Shown here in pieces: positions 53,070-63,100 of a stretch of DNA of 64,000 nucleotides. The notes under the pieces were generated by a model, which did no database searches, had not been told where the DNA came from, and saw only the letters and a program-made list of their open reading frames with translations. A program made the translations under genes and the position numbers. The DNA is from Paraburkholderia polaris (GTDB taxonomy: Bacteria; Pseudomonadota; Gammaproteobacteria; Burkholderiales; Burkholderiaceae): the NCBI RefSeq assembly GCF_012927345.1, contig NZ_JABBGJ010000001.1, forward strand, positions 124,001 through 188,000, in the 5' to 3' direction. The first letter of the stretch is position 1, and each line of letters opens with the position of its first letter.

Positions 53070-54027
53070 GATCGCCTTTCTCGATCGCGCCACACTCGCG
53101 CCGCAAATCGTGTTGCGCGAACCGCGCTTCGATCATCAGTTGATCGAGTATGAAAACACGGCGCCTGAGCAGGTGTTGAAGCGGCTCGCCGGGGTGTCGA
53201 TCGCGATCACCAACAAGGTGGCGCTGACGCAAGAAATGCTCGATCAATTGCCCGATCTGAAGCTTGTCGCCGTCGCTGCCACGGGTACCGATTGCGTCGA
53301 CAAAGCAGCTTGCCAGCGGCTCGGCATTGCTGTGAGCAATATTCGCGGCTATGCGATCAACACCGTGCCCGAGCATACCTTCGCGCTGATTCTCGCGCTG
53401 CGGCGCAATCTGATCGCGTATCGCGATGACGTGCTCGCCGGCGAGTGGCAGAAGTCCGGGCAATTCTGCTTCTTCACGCACGCGATTCACGATCTGGCCG
53501 GCGCGCGTCTTGGCATCATCGGCGAAGGGGTGCTCGGGCAGCGTGTTGCGGAAATCGGCAAAGCGTTCGGCATGCAGCCCATGTTTGCCGCGCACAAGGG
53601 GCGTGACGGTCTGGGTCCGCTTTACACGCCGTGGGACGAAGTGCTCACGACCAGCGACATCATCACCGTGCACAGTCCGCTCACACCGCACACGCGGAAC
53701 ATGCTGGCCATGCCCGAGTTCCGCGCGATGAAAAGGAAGCCATTGATCATCAACACGGCGCGCGGCGGCCTGGTCGACGAAGGCGCACTGGTGCAGGCGC
53801 TCGACGAAGGTTTGATCAGCGGCGCGGGGTTCGACGTGACCACAAGCGAACCGCCTCCTGAGGACAATCCGCTGATGCGTGCGGCCGGCCGCCCGAACGT
53901 CATTCTGACGCCGCATGTTGCATGGGCGTCGGACGAGGCACAACAAAGTCTCGCCGATCAGTTAATGGACAACATCGAAAATTTCGTCGACGGTACGCCT
54001 ACTAATCTCGTGCACGGGGCGTATTGA
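53062..54027 (+). CDS. hprA: D-2-hydroxyacid dehydrogenase, HprA-type hydroxypyruvate reductase
   Basis: A 321-residue NAD(P)H-dependent dehydrogenase close to glycerate dehydrogenase HprA. The signature VAVAATGTDCVDKAACQRLG, then NIRGYAINTVPEHTFALILA and the cofactor motif GIIGEGVLGQRV are clear. The catalytic residues lie in NTARGGLVDE (Arg), FDVTTSEPP (Glu) and LTPHVAWAS (His). The motif GxGxxG is GEGVLG here. ATG 53062 is preferred because AAGGA is at the right distance; an ATG at 53056 is too near. It would interconvert hydroxypyruvate and D-glycerate, and hydroxypyruvate is a ketol donor for transketolase. Confidence 0.87.
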   Translation: MHKIAFLDRATLAPQIVLREPRFDHQLIEYENTAPEQVLKRLAGVSIAITNKVALTQEMLDQLPDLKLVAVAATGTDCVDKAACQRLGIAVSNIRGYAINTVPEHTFALILALRRNLIAYRDDVLAGEWQKSGQFCFFTHAIHDLAGARLGIIGEGVLGQRVAEIGKAFGMQPMFAAHKGRDGLGPLYTPWDEVLTTSDIITVHSPLTPHTRNMLAMPEFRAMKRKPLIINTARGGLVDEGALVQALDEGLISGAGFDVTTSEPPPEDNPLMRAAGRPNVILTPHVAWASDEAQQSLADQLMDNIENFVDGTPTNLVHGAY

Positions 54028-54038
54028 TTGAGGGGAGA

Positions 54039-54055
54039 CGCGGCGCCACGCCGCG
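54039..54055 (+). terminator. Short GC hairpin after the transketolase operon
   Basis: A perfect 7-base stem CGCGGCG with loop CCA, 12 bases after the hprA stop. No T-tract follows, so it is at best a weak or Rho-assisted terminator. Confidence 0.4.
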
Positions 54056-54483
54056 CACGGATCGTCGGATGAATTGCAGCCGCGACGATCGCGAAGAGAA
54101 CTAGCTCGTTACCGACAAAAAGCCGACTACTCCGGACGAGAAAACTGCTTTCCCGCAAGTGAATGTCCACCGCATCTAGCTATGGTCTCCCGTGGCCGCG
54201 GGCGCGGAGAATGCGCGCGCCCTCTGGGCCTGTATTGCTCGTACCAGGCGACCTTACAGCACAGATTGTTTTTTCGCATTAGCATACGAGCGTGTCCCGT
54301 GCCGTTCGGTGGAATGATTCACCGGACCATTGCCGCGGGACCATCAACGTGTGCGGGTCGCCCGGTTCATTCCCCACATCAATCCATCGCAGGCTGACAC
54401 TGCGAACCTGCCGTTCCACGTGCTCTTCAAGCGGACGGCCATCATCAATCCAATCGCATTGATTGAACGAATCGTTGGTTAAT
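54056..54483. other. Gap after the transketolase operon
   Basis: A gap of about 430 bases with no frame that I would support and no recognisable repeat or promoter. It lies between hprA and the repeat-containing protein. Confidence 0.4.
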
Positions 54484-55104
54484 ATGAGGAATGTACGAAC
54501 ATCATTGATAGTCGGAGTGCTGCTCGTCGAGTTGGTGTTCGGCGTTTTTTTACTTTTGCACAAAAGCCGTCGCTCGACGGTTGACACCGACGTTACGACA
54601 AACAGCTCGGTGCAATTGGCCGCGGCTTCCCCTCAATTGAATGACACCCATGTGACCACGGGAAGTGTGGTCGGCACGGGGTCTCTCTCCGACAACACAG
54701 CGACTGACCCTAACCAGGCTACGAGCGGGAACGTGGTGACGGCATCCGATTCGCCTGCTAAAGGTGTGGTGAAAGTGCCGCGAGTGAATACGCGTACGCG
54801 TGAATCGGTCGCAGTCCATAGTTACGTTGAACCAAAAGCTGACCCCGTGCCGCGAACCGAAAGCAGGCGTGACAGTCTGCGTCGTCATGGATCGAATCCA
54901 GTCGCATCCGCGATCACGGATGAGTTAGTCAAAGAATCCGCGCAACTCGATCCGGCATTGCCGCCGCCGGCCCAACCCAGTCGTAACGACCCGTATCGTC
55001 CCGGCTCGAATCCGGTTGCGGCTGCAATGACTGATCAGCTAGTGAGAGAGTCCGCGAAACTCGATCCGTCACTGCCGCCGCCGAACCAGCCCGACGTGAA
55101 GTAA
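54484..55104 (+). CDS. Membrane-anchored protein with two C-terminal GSNPVA repeats
   Basis: A 206-residue protein with an N-terminal membrane anchor (TSLIVGVLLVELVFGVFLLL), a long Ser/Thr/Asp-rich linker and two related C-terminal units. Each has the pattern R-x-GSNPVA(S/A)A(I/M)TD(E/Q)LV(K/R)ESA followed by LDP(A/S)LPPP(A/N)QP. The linker suggests a periplasmic extension. ATG 54484 is used; a TTG at 54463 would add 7 residues, and neither has a good ribosome site. I do not recognise the family. Confidence 0.55.
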   Translation: MRNVRTSLIVGVLLVELVFGVFLLLHKSRRSTVDTDVTTNSSVQLAAASPQLNDTHVTTGSVVGTGSLSDNTATDPNQATSGNVVTASDSPAKGVVKVPRVNTRTRESVAVHSYVEPKADPVPRTESRRDSLRRHGSNPVASAITDELVKESAQLDPALPPPAQPSRNDPYRPGSNPVAAAMTDQLVRESAKLDPSLPPPNQPDVK

Positions 55105-55128
55105 GCGCGCGACGCGAAGCGTGGGCGG

Positions 55129-55650
55129 CTACCGGTAGAACACGTAGTCTGCGAGATAGGGTGAGCTTCCAGGCTGATGTTCCGTCGAACATGGTGCCGT
55201 CGGCGCTAACCCGCCGACGGTATGCACGCGCTGCACATACCGCACCGCTGACAGTGTGCCGCTACCGGACGTGCTATGCGTTTCGAGCAAGAGTTGGGGG
55301 ATGCTCGCGTGCGTTTCGCTGGGCTGCTGTGCGAGCACGTGGCCGACGATCCGGCTGCCGTCTTCCGCTTCCCAGGACGGGCCTGCGCCATGCCGGACCG
55401 CAGCGTGACCGCTCGTGTCGTAGAGCGTTGCTTGCGGGCTCTTGAACACCCATCCCAGACGCTGCTGCGCGTCGAATTCACACGAATAGTTCTGTACGCC
55501 GGACGCGGCGAGTGTCATCACGCGCTCGGCTTGGGGTGGGTCGATGGATGCACTCGGGGGACTGGCGGGCGGCATGGCACACGCCGCTAGCATGGATACG
55601 GCAATGGTTGCGAAGCTTGCTTGCGAAACATTCCTGAGCATGGATATCAC
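55129..55650 (-). CDS. DUF3455 lipoprotein
   Basis: A 173-residue protein with a lipoprotein signal (IAVSMLAACAMPP, lipobox LAAC) and a DUF3455 domain. The pattern GVQNYSCEF, then LGWVFKSPQATLYDTSGHAA, GAGPSWEAEDGSRIVGHVLA and SSPYLADYVFY is typical. The family function is unknown. It follows the TAXI-protein gene by 21 bases on the same strand. Confidence 0.82.
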   Translation of the reverse strand: MISMLRNVSQASFATIAVSMLAACAMPPASPPSASIDPPQAERVMTLAASGVQNYSCEFDAQQRLGWVFKSPQATLYDTSGHAAVRHGAGPSWEAEDGSRIVGHVLAQQPSETHASIPQLLLETHSTSGSGTLSAVRYVQRVHTVGGLAPTAPCSTEHQPGSSPYLADYVFYR

Positions 55651-55671
55651 CTCGAGTGAAGCGCGGCGGAG

Positions 55672-57009
55672 CTATTGCGCCCCTGCCACACGGGAAATCC
55701 GGTCGCGGACTACGCCAATCGCCTGCTTGAGTGCATAAACGTCCTCGAAATAACGCTGCGGCATCCGGATCTGGTTTGCATGCGCATCGATATGCTCGAT
55801 CTCGTCCCGCCATTGCGCAATCTGCTCCGGGGTTGGATGCCTGTTTTTCCATATTTCATCTTCGAGCGCTTTGATCTCGCGATACCAGACAACCAGGCGT
55901 TTTTTTATGCGTGCCTCAGCCATGCGCGGCAACGCTTGTAGCAGGCCCAGCAATAAAGCCATGAAAGGGAGCAGGATCAGCAGACGTCTTTCGACAAAGC
56001 TGGCCAGCCAGAATGGCAGGTAGCGCTGCAGGAAGGGGCGTCCGGTTTTGAAGTAACGCTCGCTCTCGTCGGAAACAGGAAATTCCTCGGTGTTCAGATT
56101 GGGAAACACGCCGCGCGGCGTGAAGTAGTCTTCGCCGCCGTGGACGGTTTTGGCCGCGTCCAACAACAGATAGGCCAGCGCGGGGTGCAGCGTGTCTTTG
56201 GAGACGAGCAAAGCGGTGGCGGCGAGCAGCGTGACGTCGGCTTGCGGCAGATCGTTGACGATGCTGGTCGCGGCGCGTGGAAAAATAACCTTGGATAGCG
56301 ACGGGAATTTCTGCACGAGTGCATCGGCCTGCGCAAAACTCATCAGTTTGAGATTGCTGTTCAGCAGCGTTGTCTGCATGGGCGCATCGGGCCTGCCGAT
56401 AAAGAAAGCCGCATCCAGCTGACCGTTTTCGAGGGCTTGATAGGATTTGGCTGCGTCCATTTCGAGCAGCGTTGTATTGTCCCGTGCGATGCCGCTGTAC
56501 CCGAGCAATACCTGGGAGACGTTCAGCAGGCCGCTGCCAGGAACACCGATTGAAACCCGCTTGCCGCGCAGTTGTGCCAGCCGGGTGATGGTGGACTCGC
56601 CACGGTAGAACACCCAGATCGGTTCATAGGAGACGGCGGCGATTGTCTGCAGGTGGTCGGTTTCTTTCGGGCTCGTGGTGCCAGACTGGATGAAGCCCAC
56701 CTCGTATGCGCTGTCCGGATCCTTCAACCGCTGATAATTTTCGCTCGACCCCGACGAACTGCGGATATCAAGCGTAATGCCATCACGCTTCAGGATGGGC
56801 GCATAACGATCGGCAAAGCCGCGATAGATCCCCTTGTCTGCTCCGGTTGTGATGACGATCGTGTGGCGGAAAGCGGGCTCGAGTATGACCGAGAGTCCCC
56901 AGCCTAGCGCGGCCACTAGCAGTATCACGGCGGCGACGAGAAGCCGCCGGCGACCCGGTGTCATGGGGATTTTTTCATTCCGATGAAGCGCTGGGTTATG
57001 CCTGGGCAT
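55672..57009 (-). CDS. TAXI-family TRAP solute-binding protein with C-terminal membrane helices
   Basis: A protein of about 445 residues. An N-terminal helix (LLVAAVILLVAALGWGLSVI) anchors a TAXI substrate-binding domain: IVITTGADKGIYRGFADRYA, SSGSSENYQRLKDPDSAYEV and VSIGVPGSGLLNVSQVLLG. It ends with further hydrophobic helices (LLILLPFMALLLGLLQALP) and a charged coiled tail. TAXI proteins usually work with a fused TRAP permease; none is nearby, so it may be a membrane-bound sensor. The start is uncertain: ATG 57009 has AAGGCG upstream, and ATG 56964 is close to the membrane anchor. Confidence 0.8.
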   Translation of the reverse strand: MPRHNPALHRNEKIPMTPGRRRLLVAAVILLVAALGWGLSVILEPAFRHTIVITTGADKGIYRGFADRYAPILKRDGITLDIRSSSGSSENYQRLKDPDSAYEVGFIQSGTTSPKETDHLQTIAAVSYEPIWVFYRGESTITRLAQLRGKRVSIGVPGSGLLNVSQVLLGYSGIARDNTTLLEMDAAKSYQALENGQLDAAFFIGRPDAPMQTTLLNSNLKLMSFAQADALVQKFPSLSKVIFPRAATSIVNDLPQADVTLLAATALLVSKDTLHPALAYLLLDAAKTVHGGEDYFTPRGVFPNLNTEEFPVSDESERYFKTGRPFLQRYLPFWLASFVERRLLILLPFMALLLGLLQALPRMAEARIKKRLVVWYREIKALEDEIWKNRHPTPEQIAQWRDEIEHIDAHANQIRMPQRYFEDVYALKQAIGVVRDRISRVAGAQ

Positions 57010-57268
57010 TGTTCGCCTTGCCGTGCCGCTGGGGGTCCTGACAGCCAGCATGGATAATGCAGCGGCTTGAACGCATTGTCCACATTCGCACTGGAGGTTG
57101 CGATCGTCGCGATCAACGTTTTGCCGCGTCGACTTCTAGCGGTGATGCGCTTTATGTGTTCGAGGGTGCAACACAGTCACTAGTTTGCCGCGCCAAGCGC
57201 TTCGCCGAAGCGGGACATGCCCGCGAGCGGGCCCGTTTCCGTCGATTCGCCATCAGCCGAAAAATCCG

Positions 57269-58342
57269 TTACATGCTGGCGTTTTCGACGATGCGGCCTT
57301 CTGCACGCCAGCGGAGCATGCCGCCGGGAAGGTTGGCAACCCGCTCGAAGCCGGCTTGTCGCAGCATAACCGTCGCTTGTGCCGACCGTCCGCCGGCCCG
57401 GCAGACCGTCACGATCGGGCGTTCCTTCGTGAGTTCAGCGGCGCGCCCGGCCAGCTCACCCAATGAAATGAGTCTCGCTGCAGGGATACGCCCAAGCGGT
57501 CCGTCAAACTCGTCGGGCTCGCGCACATCGACGATCTCGACCGCGTGCAGATTTTCCTCGAGCCACTGGGCATTGATTTCCCAGATGCCCGCGAAGCTGC
57601 ATGTCAGTGGCGCCCAATCGGGCTCCGTCATATGCGCCGGATAGCTCTCCGCCAGGCCGCATTTCAGGTTCGCAGGCACCGCGACGTCGATCTGCTTCGG
57701 ATGCGGCAGATGCAGGTTCGCCATGTATCCGGTGAAATCGTCTTCACACAGTTCACCGCCAAGGCGTGGATTGAAGCGCCGCTCCTCGCCCACACTGGTG
57801 ACCGTCAAACCGCGGTAGTCGTGGGCCGGATAAAGCAGGCACGCGGCAGGCAGCGTAAAAATGTGGTTGTGGACCGCGCGAAACATTGTGTGCGCGTCAC
57901 CGCGCTGGAAATCCGTGCGGCCAGTGCCCCTGATCAACAGGCAATCACCGGTAAACGCCATGGTCTCGTTGTCGAGTACGAGTGTGATACATCCATTGGT
58001 ATGACCCGGTGTCGCTCGTACTACCAGGTATCTTGCGCCGAACGCGACCTTGTCTCCATGGTTCAGATAGCGGTCTGCGCCTTCGGCGCCGCTCGCAGCC
58101 GATATCGCAATCCGGCTGCCTGTGCGGCGATTGAGCATCCATGCACCGGTCACGTGATCGGCGTGAACGTGAGTGTCGATGGTGTAAAGCAGATGCAATC
58201 CAAGCTCTTCGATCAGGGCGGCATCCCGGCGCACCTGTTCAAATACCGGATCGATCAGCACAGCCTCTCGCGTTGTGCTATCGGCAAGAAGATACGTGTA
58301 GGTTGACGATTGCTGATCGAATAGCTGCCGGAAGGTCAACAC
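57269..58342 (-). CDS. Persulfide dioxygenase-rhodanese fusion
   Basis: A 357-residue fusion. The N-terminal part is an ETHE1-like metallo-beta-lactamase fold: THVHADHVTGA, TPGHTNGC, FTGDCLLIRGTGRTDF and LYPAHDYRG supply the iron ligands (two His and Asp). The C-terminal rhodanese domain has the active-site loop VCRAGGRSAQA with its catalytic cysteine. It would oxidise glutathione persulfide to sulfite and exchange sulfane sulfur with thiosulfate; the type has been characterised from Burkholderia phytofirmans. GTG 58342 (GGAG 8 bases upstream) matches the start of ETHE1 proteins. A frame from ATG 58405 is possible. Confidence 0.9.
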   Translation of the reverse strand: MLTFRQLFDQQSSTYTYLLADSTTREAVLIDPVFEQVRRDAALIEELGLHLLYTIDTHVHADHVTGAWMLNRRTGSRIAISAASGAEGADRYLNHGDKVAFGARYLVVRATPGHTNGCITLVLDNETMAFTGDCLLIRGTGRTDFQRGDAHTMFRAVHNHIFTLPAACLLYPAHDYRGLTVTSVGEERRFNPRLGGELCEDDFTGYMANLHLPHPKQIDVAVPANLKCGLAESYPAHMTEPDWAPLTCSFAGIWEINAQWLEENLHAVEIVDVREPDEFDGPLGRIPAARLISLGELAGRAAELTKERPIVTVCRAGGRSAQATVMLRQAGFERVANLPGGMLRWRAEGRIVENASM

Positions 58343-58533
58343 GATTTCGCTCCGCGGCCCGCTTTTGCGAGCGCTTAAGGATGGCGGCCCATGGGGCGTC
58401 GCCAAGCTGTCCCGCAGGCAGTCGAATTGGGCGCAGCCCGTCCAGCAGGCTGCGCCACATCAATGCACCCGGACTCATATCGGGCGCCGGACTGCGTACT
58501 GTCTGGCGCTCGCCGCTTCAATCAAGGAGCGCT

Positions 58534-59193
58534 TTACTTCGGTTGCTCAACGTACCGCAGGTAAGGCTTCACGGTCTTGAAACCCTGCGGATATTTTTGC
58601 GTCGCGGCATCGTTGGAGACGGAAGTCGGAATGATCACGTCTTCACCCGGTTTCCAGTTCACCGGCGTCGCCACTGTGTGTTTCGCGTTGAGCTGCAGCG
58701 CATCGAGCAGCCGCAACACTTCGTCGAAATTGCGGCCGGCACTCATCGGATAGACGAGCATGGCTTTGACCTTCTTGTCCGGCCCGATGAGAAACACCGA
58801 GCGTACGGTTGCGTTGTCTACCGCGGTGCGCGGGCCGCCGCCGCTCGCTTCGGGATGAATCATGTCGTAGAGCTTCGCGACCGTCAGGTCCGGGTCGCCG
58901 ATTAGCGGGTAGTTGACCTCGTGGCCCTGCGTCTCCGCAATATCCTTGACCCACTCCTTGTGGTCACTGACGGGATCGATGCTGAGCCCGATAATTTTCG
59001 TGTTGCGCTTATCGAATTCTGGCTTGAGACCCGCCAGGTACCCGAGTTCCGTCGTGCAAACGGGGGTGAAATCCTTCGGATGCGAAAACAGGATCACCCA
59101 ATGGTCGCCGATCCATTCGTGAAAACGGATCGTCCCTTCGGTGGTTTCGGCAGTGAAATCGGGAGCGTCTTCTCCTAGTCGAATCGACATCAT
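58534..59193 (-). CDS. 1-Cys peroxiredoxin (Prx6 family)
   Basis: A 219-residue peroxiredoxin. The peroxidatic cysteine lies in HPKDFTPVCTTE, with the Prx6-type arginine region (DNATVRSVFLIGPDKKVK) and the long C-terminal arm (WKPGEDVIIPTSVSNDAATQ). It reduces peroxides in the cytoplasm using an outside thiol. It starts at ATG 59193 after GGAGAC; the longer frame to 59526 has no homology. It lies 191 bases upstream of the persulfide dioxygenase gene, so both could act on sulfur or oxidant stress. Confidence 0.92.
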   Translation of the reverse strand: MMSIRLGEDAPDFTAETTEGTIRFHEWIGDHWVILFSHPKDFTPVCTTELGYLAGLKPEFDKRNTKIIGLSIDPVSDHKEWVKDIAETQGHEVNYPLIGDPDLTVAKLYDMIHPEASGGGPRTAVDNATVRSVFLIGPDKKVKAMLVYPMSAGRNFDEVLRLLDALQLNAKHTVATPVNWKPGEDVIIPTSVSNDAATQKYPQGFKTVKPYLRYVEQPK

Positions 59194-59571
59194 CAGTCTC
59201 CATAGGTTGGGTGCACCAAGGTACCAGTGCCGCGGTCGGAGCGAAGTCCGCCGAGGCTGCCTGGGTGTTGGGTCAGGCGATTGGTCTGACTTGAGATCAC
59301 CCTCCGGCCGGTTGCACCGTATCGCGCTGGAGGACCATCTGCGGGCGCTGCAGATTCGGAGGCGCTCCCCAATTGCCGCGATGCGGAATAGACATCGGGA
59401 CGCGCTGCAGTCGCACATATAGCGTAGAACAAAAACGACTTTCGCTGTAGGTCGAACGTAGAGTGAATCCGCCGTTGCGGTGACAAGTTGTGCTTCGCGG
59501 CACTGCGTCAGGGAGACAATACTCAAAGAGGCCGCGCTTTGGACCCACGAGCGTTTATGGCGCGCGCGCCG
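59194..59571. other. Gap between peroxiredoxin and Lrp-type genes
   Basis: A 378-base gap that should hold the peroxiredoxin promoter (minus strand). I see no gene, repeat or strong hairpin in it. Confidence 0.4.
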
Positions 59572-60045
59572 TCACTCGTCGCGAATGCGTAGCGGTAGCG
59601 CAGTTTTGTATTCAACGCGACGCAATGCGACTGATGTGTGAATGTCGCGTACGCCGTCCACCTTCGTGAGTTTGGTCATCACGAACCGCTCTATTCCGGC
59701 AATATCGGCCGCGACCACCCGAAGCATGTAGTCGAAGGCGCCGGTCATCAGGTAACACTCCATCACTTCCTCGAAGTTGGCGATGGCGCGTTCGAACGCC
59801 GCGAGCCGTGTCTCGTTCTTCTTCTCGATCGCCACGGACACGTAGGCGTTGACGGGAAATCCCGCCTTTTCCTGATCCAGCAGGGTTACGTATTGGGTGA
59901 TGACGCCGGACTCTTCGAGCATCCGGATGCGCCGGTAAAACGGCGACAGTGAGAGACCCAGCGACTCCGCGAGGTCGGCTGCTTTCGTATGGGCATCGCG
60001 CTGCAGGGCGCGCAGGATGGCCACATCGCTACGGTCAAACTTCAT
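59572..60045 (-). CDS. Lrp/AsnC-family regulator
   Basis: A 157-residue feast-famine regulator. The helix-turn-helix is LAESLGLSLSPFYRRIRMLE, and the C-terminal RAM domain contains ECYLMTGAFDYMLRVVAADI. It is divergent from the indolepyruvate oxidoreductase gene across 143 bases and probably controls it in response to an amino acid. Its start agrees with the family (MKFDRSDVAILRALQRDAHT). Confidence 0.92.
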   Translation of the reverse strand: MKFDRSDVAILRALQRDAHTKAADLAESLGLSLSPFYRRIRMLEESGVITQYVTLLDQEKAGFPVNAYVSVAIEKKNETRLAAFERAIANFEEVMECYLMTGAFDYMLRVVAADIAGIERFVMTKLTKVDGVRDIHTSVALRRVEYKTALPLRIRDE

Positions 60046-60086
60046 TAGCTAACTTTCCCTGAAAACGGTTGAAAAATGGCGCCAGT

Positions 60087-60122
60087 TGCCAAATTCAAGC
60101 AATTCAGGGATTAAGTTTGGCA
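60087..60122. promoter_or_regulatory. Inverted repeat in the Lrp / oxidoreductase intergenic region
   Basis: TGCCAAA (60087-60093) and its complement TTTGGCA (60116-60122) are separated by 22 bases. The spacing puts the half-sites on about the same face of the helix. This is a plausible site for the divergent Lrp protein, but short arms make it a weak prediction. Confidence 0.35.
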
Positions 60123-60188
60123 CGAATCGCCTCTATCGGCTACCTAAAATGGCTCGCATGCCACCCCTACGGGCAGAGGAGACAAACA

Positions 60189-63100
60189 ATGAATATGCGA
60201 GCAGTCGAGCTGGGGCGCCAGATCGATATGGAGTACGGTCTTGAGGATCGCTACGTCAGAGAGAACGGGACTGTTTTCCTGACGGGCACCCAGGCGCTGG
60301 TGCGAATTCTGGTTGAACAGGCTCGCAGCGATCGCGCTGCCGGCATCCAGACAGGCGGGCTGGTGTCGGGCTACCGCGGCTCGCCGCTCGGCGGCTTCGA
60401 TCAGGAACTGTGGCGCCAGAAGAAACTGCTCGCGGAGCACTCGATCCGCTTCGAACCCGGCTTGAATGAGGACCTGGGCGCCACCATGCTGTGGGGCGCG
60501 CAACAGGTCGACGCATTTCCAGGCAAGCGTGTCGAAGGCGTTTTCTCGATGTGGTATGGGAAAGGTCCAGGCGTCGACCGAACCGGGGATGTCTTCCGTA
60601 ACGCAAACATCATAGGCACGTCGCGGCAGGGTGGTGTACTCGCCGTCGCGGGTGATGACCACGCGGCGCAATCGTCGATGTTCCCGCACCAGACGGACCA
60701 CGTCTTCGAAGGCGCGATGATGCCGATCCTCTTTCCGGCATCGGTTGAGGAATATATCGAGTTCGGCCTGACGGGTTACGCGATGTCGCGTTTTTCAGGC
60801 CTGTGGGTCGCTTTCAAGGCGATTACCGAAACCGTTGAAAGCGGCCGCTCGATGACCGTGCAGGCGCATGGCGCCAACGGGGCGTCCCGCTTCAGGCTAC
60901 CTGTCGACATCCACGTGCCGGAAGGGCGCGGCTTCAACTACGACCCGAATCTTCGCTGGCCGGCCGAACGCAGCGAACTCGAACGGCGCGTACTCGATGA
61001 GCGGCTGCCCGCCGCCCTCGCTTTCATGCGTGCCAACCCGGTCGATCGCACGCTGGTGCGGCCGCGCGGCGCACGGGTCGGGATTGTCACTGTGGGCAAG
61101 GCGCACGGTGATGTACTGGCGGCATTTGCGGCCCTTGGACTGTCGCCGCAGGAACTCGAGCGCCTGGGCATTGGCGTCTACAAGATCGGGATGATCTGGC
61201 CGCTCGAGGCTGACGGGGTGCGCGCATTTGCACGCGGCATGCAGGCGCTTGTCGTCGTCGAAGAGAAGCGCTCCTTTGTCGAGCGTCAGATCAAGGAAGC
61301 GCTCTTCAATCTGCGGGCGGACGAACGTCCCGCGGTGTTCGGCAAGGATCTGGGTGAAGCAGGACCGCTGCTGCCTGCCGCGATGGAGTTCGCGCCGGAA
61401 CAGGTTGCTGCCGCACTCAAACTGTTCTTTGCCCATACCAGGGTTGAACTCGCCGCACTCGCTCCGCCTGCTACGCCGATTCAACGCAACGGCTCGCGCG
61501 TCATTCCACTCGCGGCCAGCAAAGACGCACAGCCGTTGACCCGCAAGCCATTCTTCTGTGCCGGCTGTCCGCACAATACGTCGACCAAATTGCCGGACGG
61601 CTCTTACGCTGCTGCCGGCATTGGTTGTCACATCATGGCCTTGAGCGAAGCGGGCGATACCGCGACGTTCTGTCAGATGGGCGGGGAAGGCGTGCAATGG
61701 ATCGGTATGTCCACGTTCATGGACATACCGCACATGTTCGTCAACCTTGGGGACGGCACGTATCAGCACTCAGGCAGCCTCGCGATTCGCCAGTCCGTTG
61801 CGGCGAAATCCAACGTCACCTACAAGATTCTCTTTAACGACGCGGTTGCGATGACCGGCGGCCAGCCCACGGAGGGCGGTCTCACCGTTCAGCGCGTGGT
61901 GTCCCAGGTGGTCGCCGAGGGTGTGGCCAAAGTGGTTGTCGTTTCCGACGAACCAGAAAAGTATTCTGGTCCGTTGCGTTTGCCCGCGAACGTCGAAATT
62001 CAACATCGGGACGACCTCGACGCACTCCAGCGCACGCTGCGTGCGGTCAAAGGTGTCTCGGTCATTGTGTACGACCAGACCTGTGCGGCCGAGAAGCGCC
62101 GCCTTCGTAAGCGCGGCAAGCTGATCGACCCGCCCCGGCGCGTGGTGATCAACCCGGCTGTTTGTGAAGGCTGCGGCGACTGCTCGGTGCAATCGAATTG
62201 CATTGCGATCGAACCGCTCGAAACGGAGCTCGGTCGCAAGCGTGCCGTCAATCAGTCGAGTTGCAATAAGGACACGTCGTGCCTCAAAGGGTTTTGCCCC
62301 AGCTTCGTTACGGTGGAAGGTCTGCAGCCTAAACAGCCGGATCAGAAGCGTATTGGCGCCATCGAAGCGGAATGGCGCGCGAAGCTTCCTGCGCCAGCGG
62401 CTGTGTCGGTGGATATGGAGGCACACACCAGCATTGTCGTCACCGGCATCGGTGGCACGGGCGTCGTCACGATCGGTGCGATCCTCGCAATGGCAGCGCA
62501 CCTGGAAGGCAAAGGCGCCTCGACACTGGATTTCACGGGTCTTGCACAGAAGAATGGTGCCGTTATCAGTCATGTGCAGATTGCGAGCAGTCGCGCACAA
62601 ATCGTGACGTCACGTATCGGCGCGCACGCCGCGAATGTTCTGCTCGGTTGCGACGCGGTGGTTGCGGCGTCCAGTGGCGCGCTTTCGCGGGTCGCTTCCG
62701 GCATGACGCGGGCAGTCGTGAATGACCGGATCACGCCGACGTCAGACTTTGTGCGCGACGGTGACCTGCCGGTTAGCAAAGCCATTCATCAGCGTGCTAT
62801 CGAAGGTGCAATCGGTACAGGTCCGTCCGTGTTCTGGGATGGCTCGGGTGCCGCCGAGACCCTGTTCGGCGATGCGATTGCATCGAACATGATGATGGTG
62901 GGCTTCGCGTATCAACGGGGACTGATTCCGCTTTCGGAAGCGGCAATCGGACGGGCCATCGAACTGAACGGCACTGCCGTAAAGATGAACGAGCGCGCGT
63001 TCTTCTGGGGCCGGTTGCTGGCTCACGACGCAAGTGTGATCGAACGGGTTTCCGGCACGGCGGCCGCCGCTTCCGATGAGTTTGACCTGGAGCGGTTCGT

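Noticed and set aside
57200..57268. Terminator after the persulfide dioxygenase gene
   Set aside because: Only short GC-rich complementarities without a T-tract were found.
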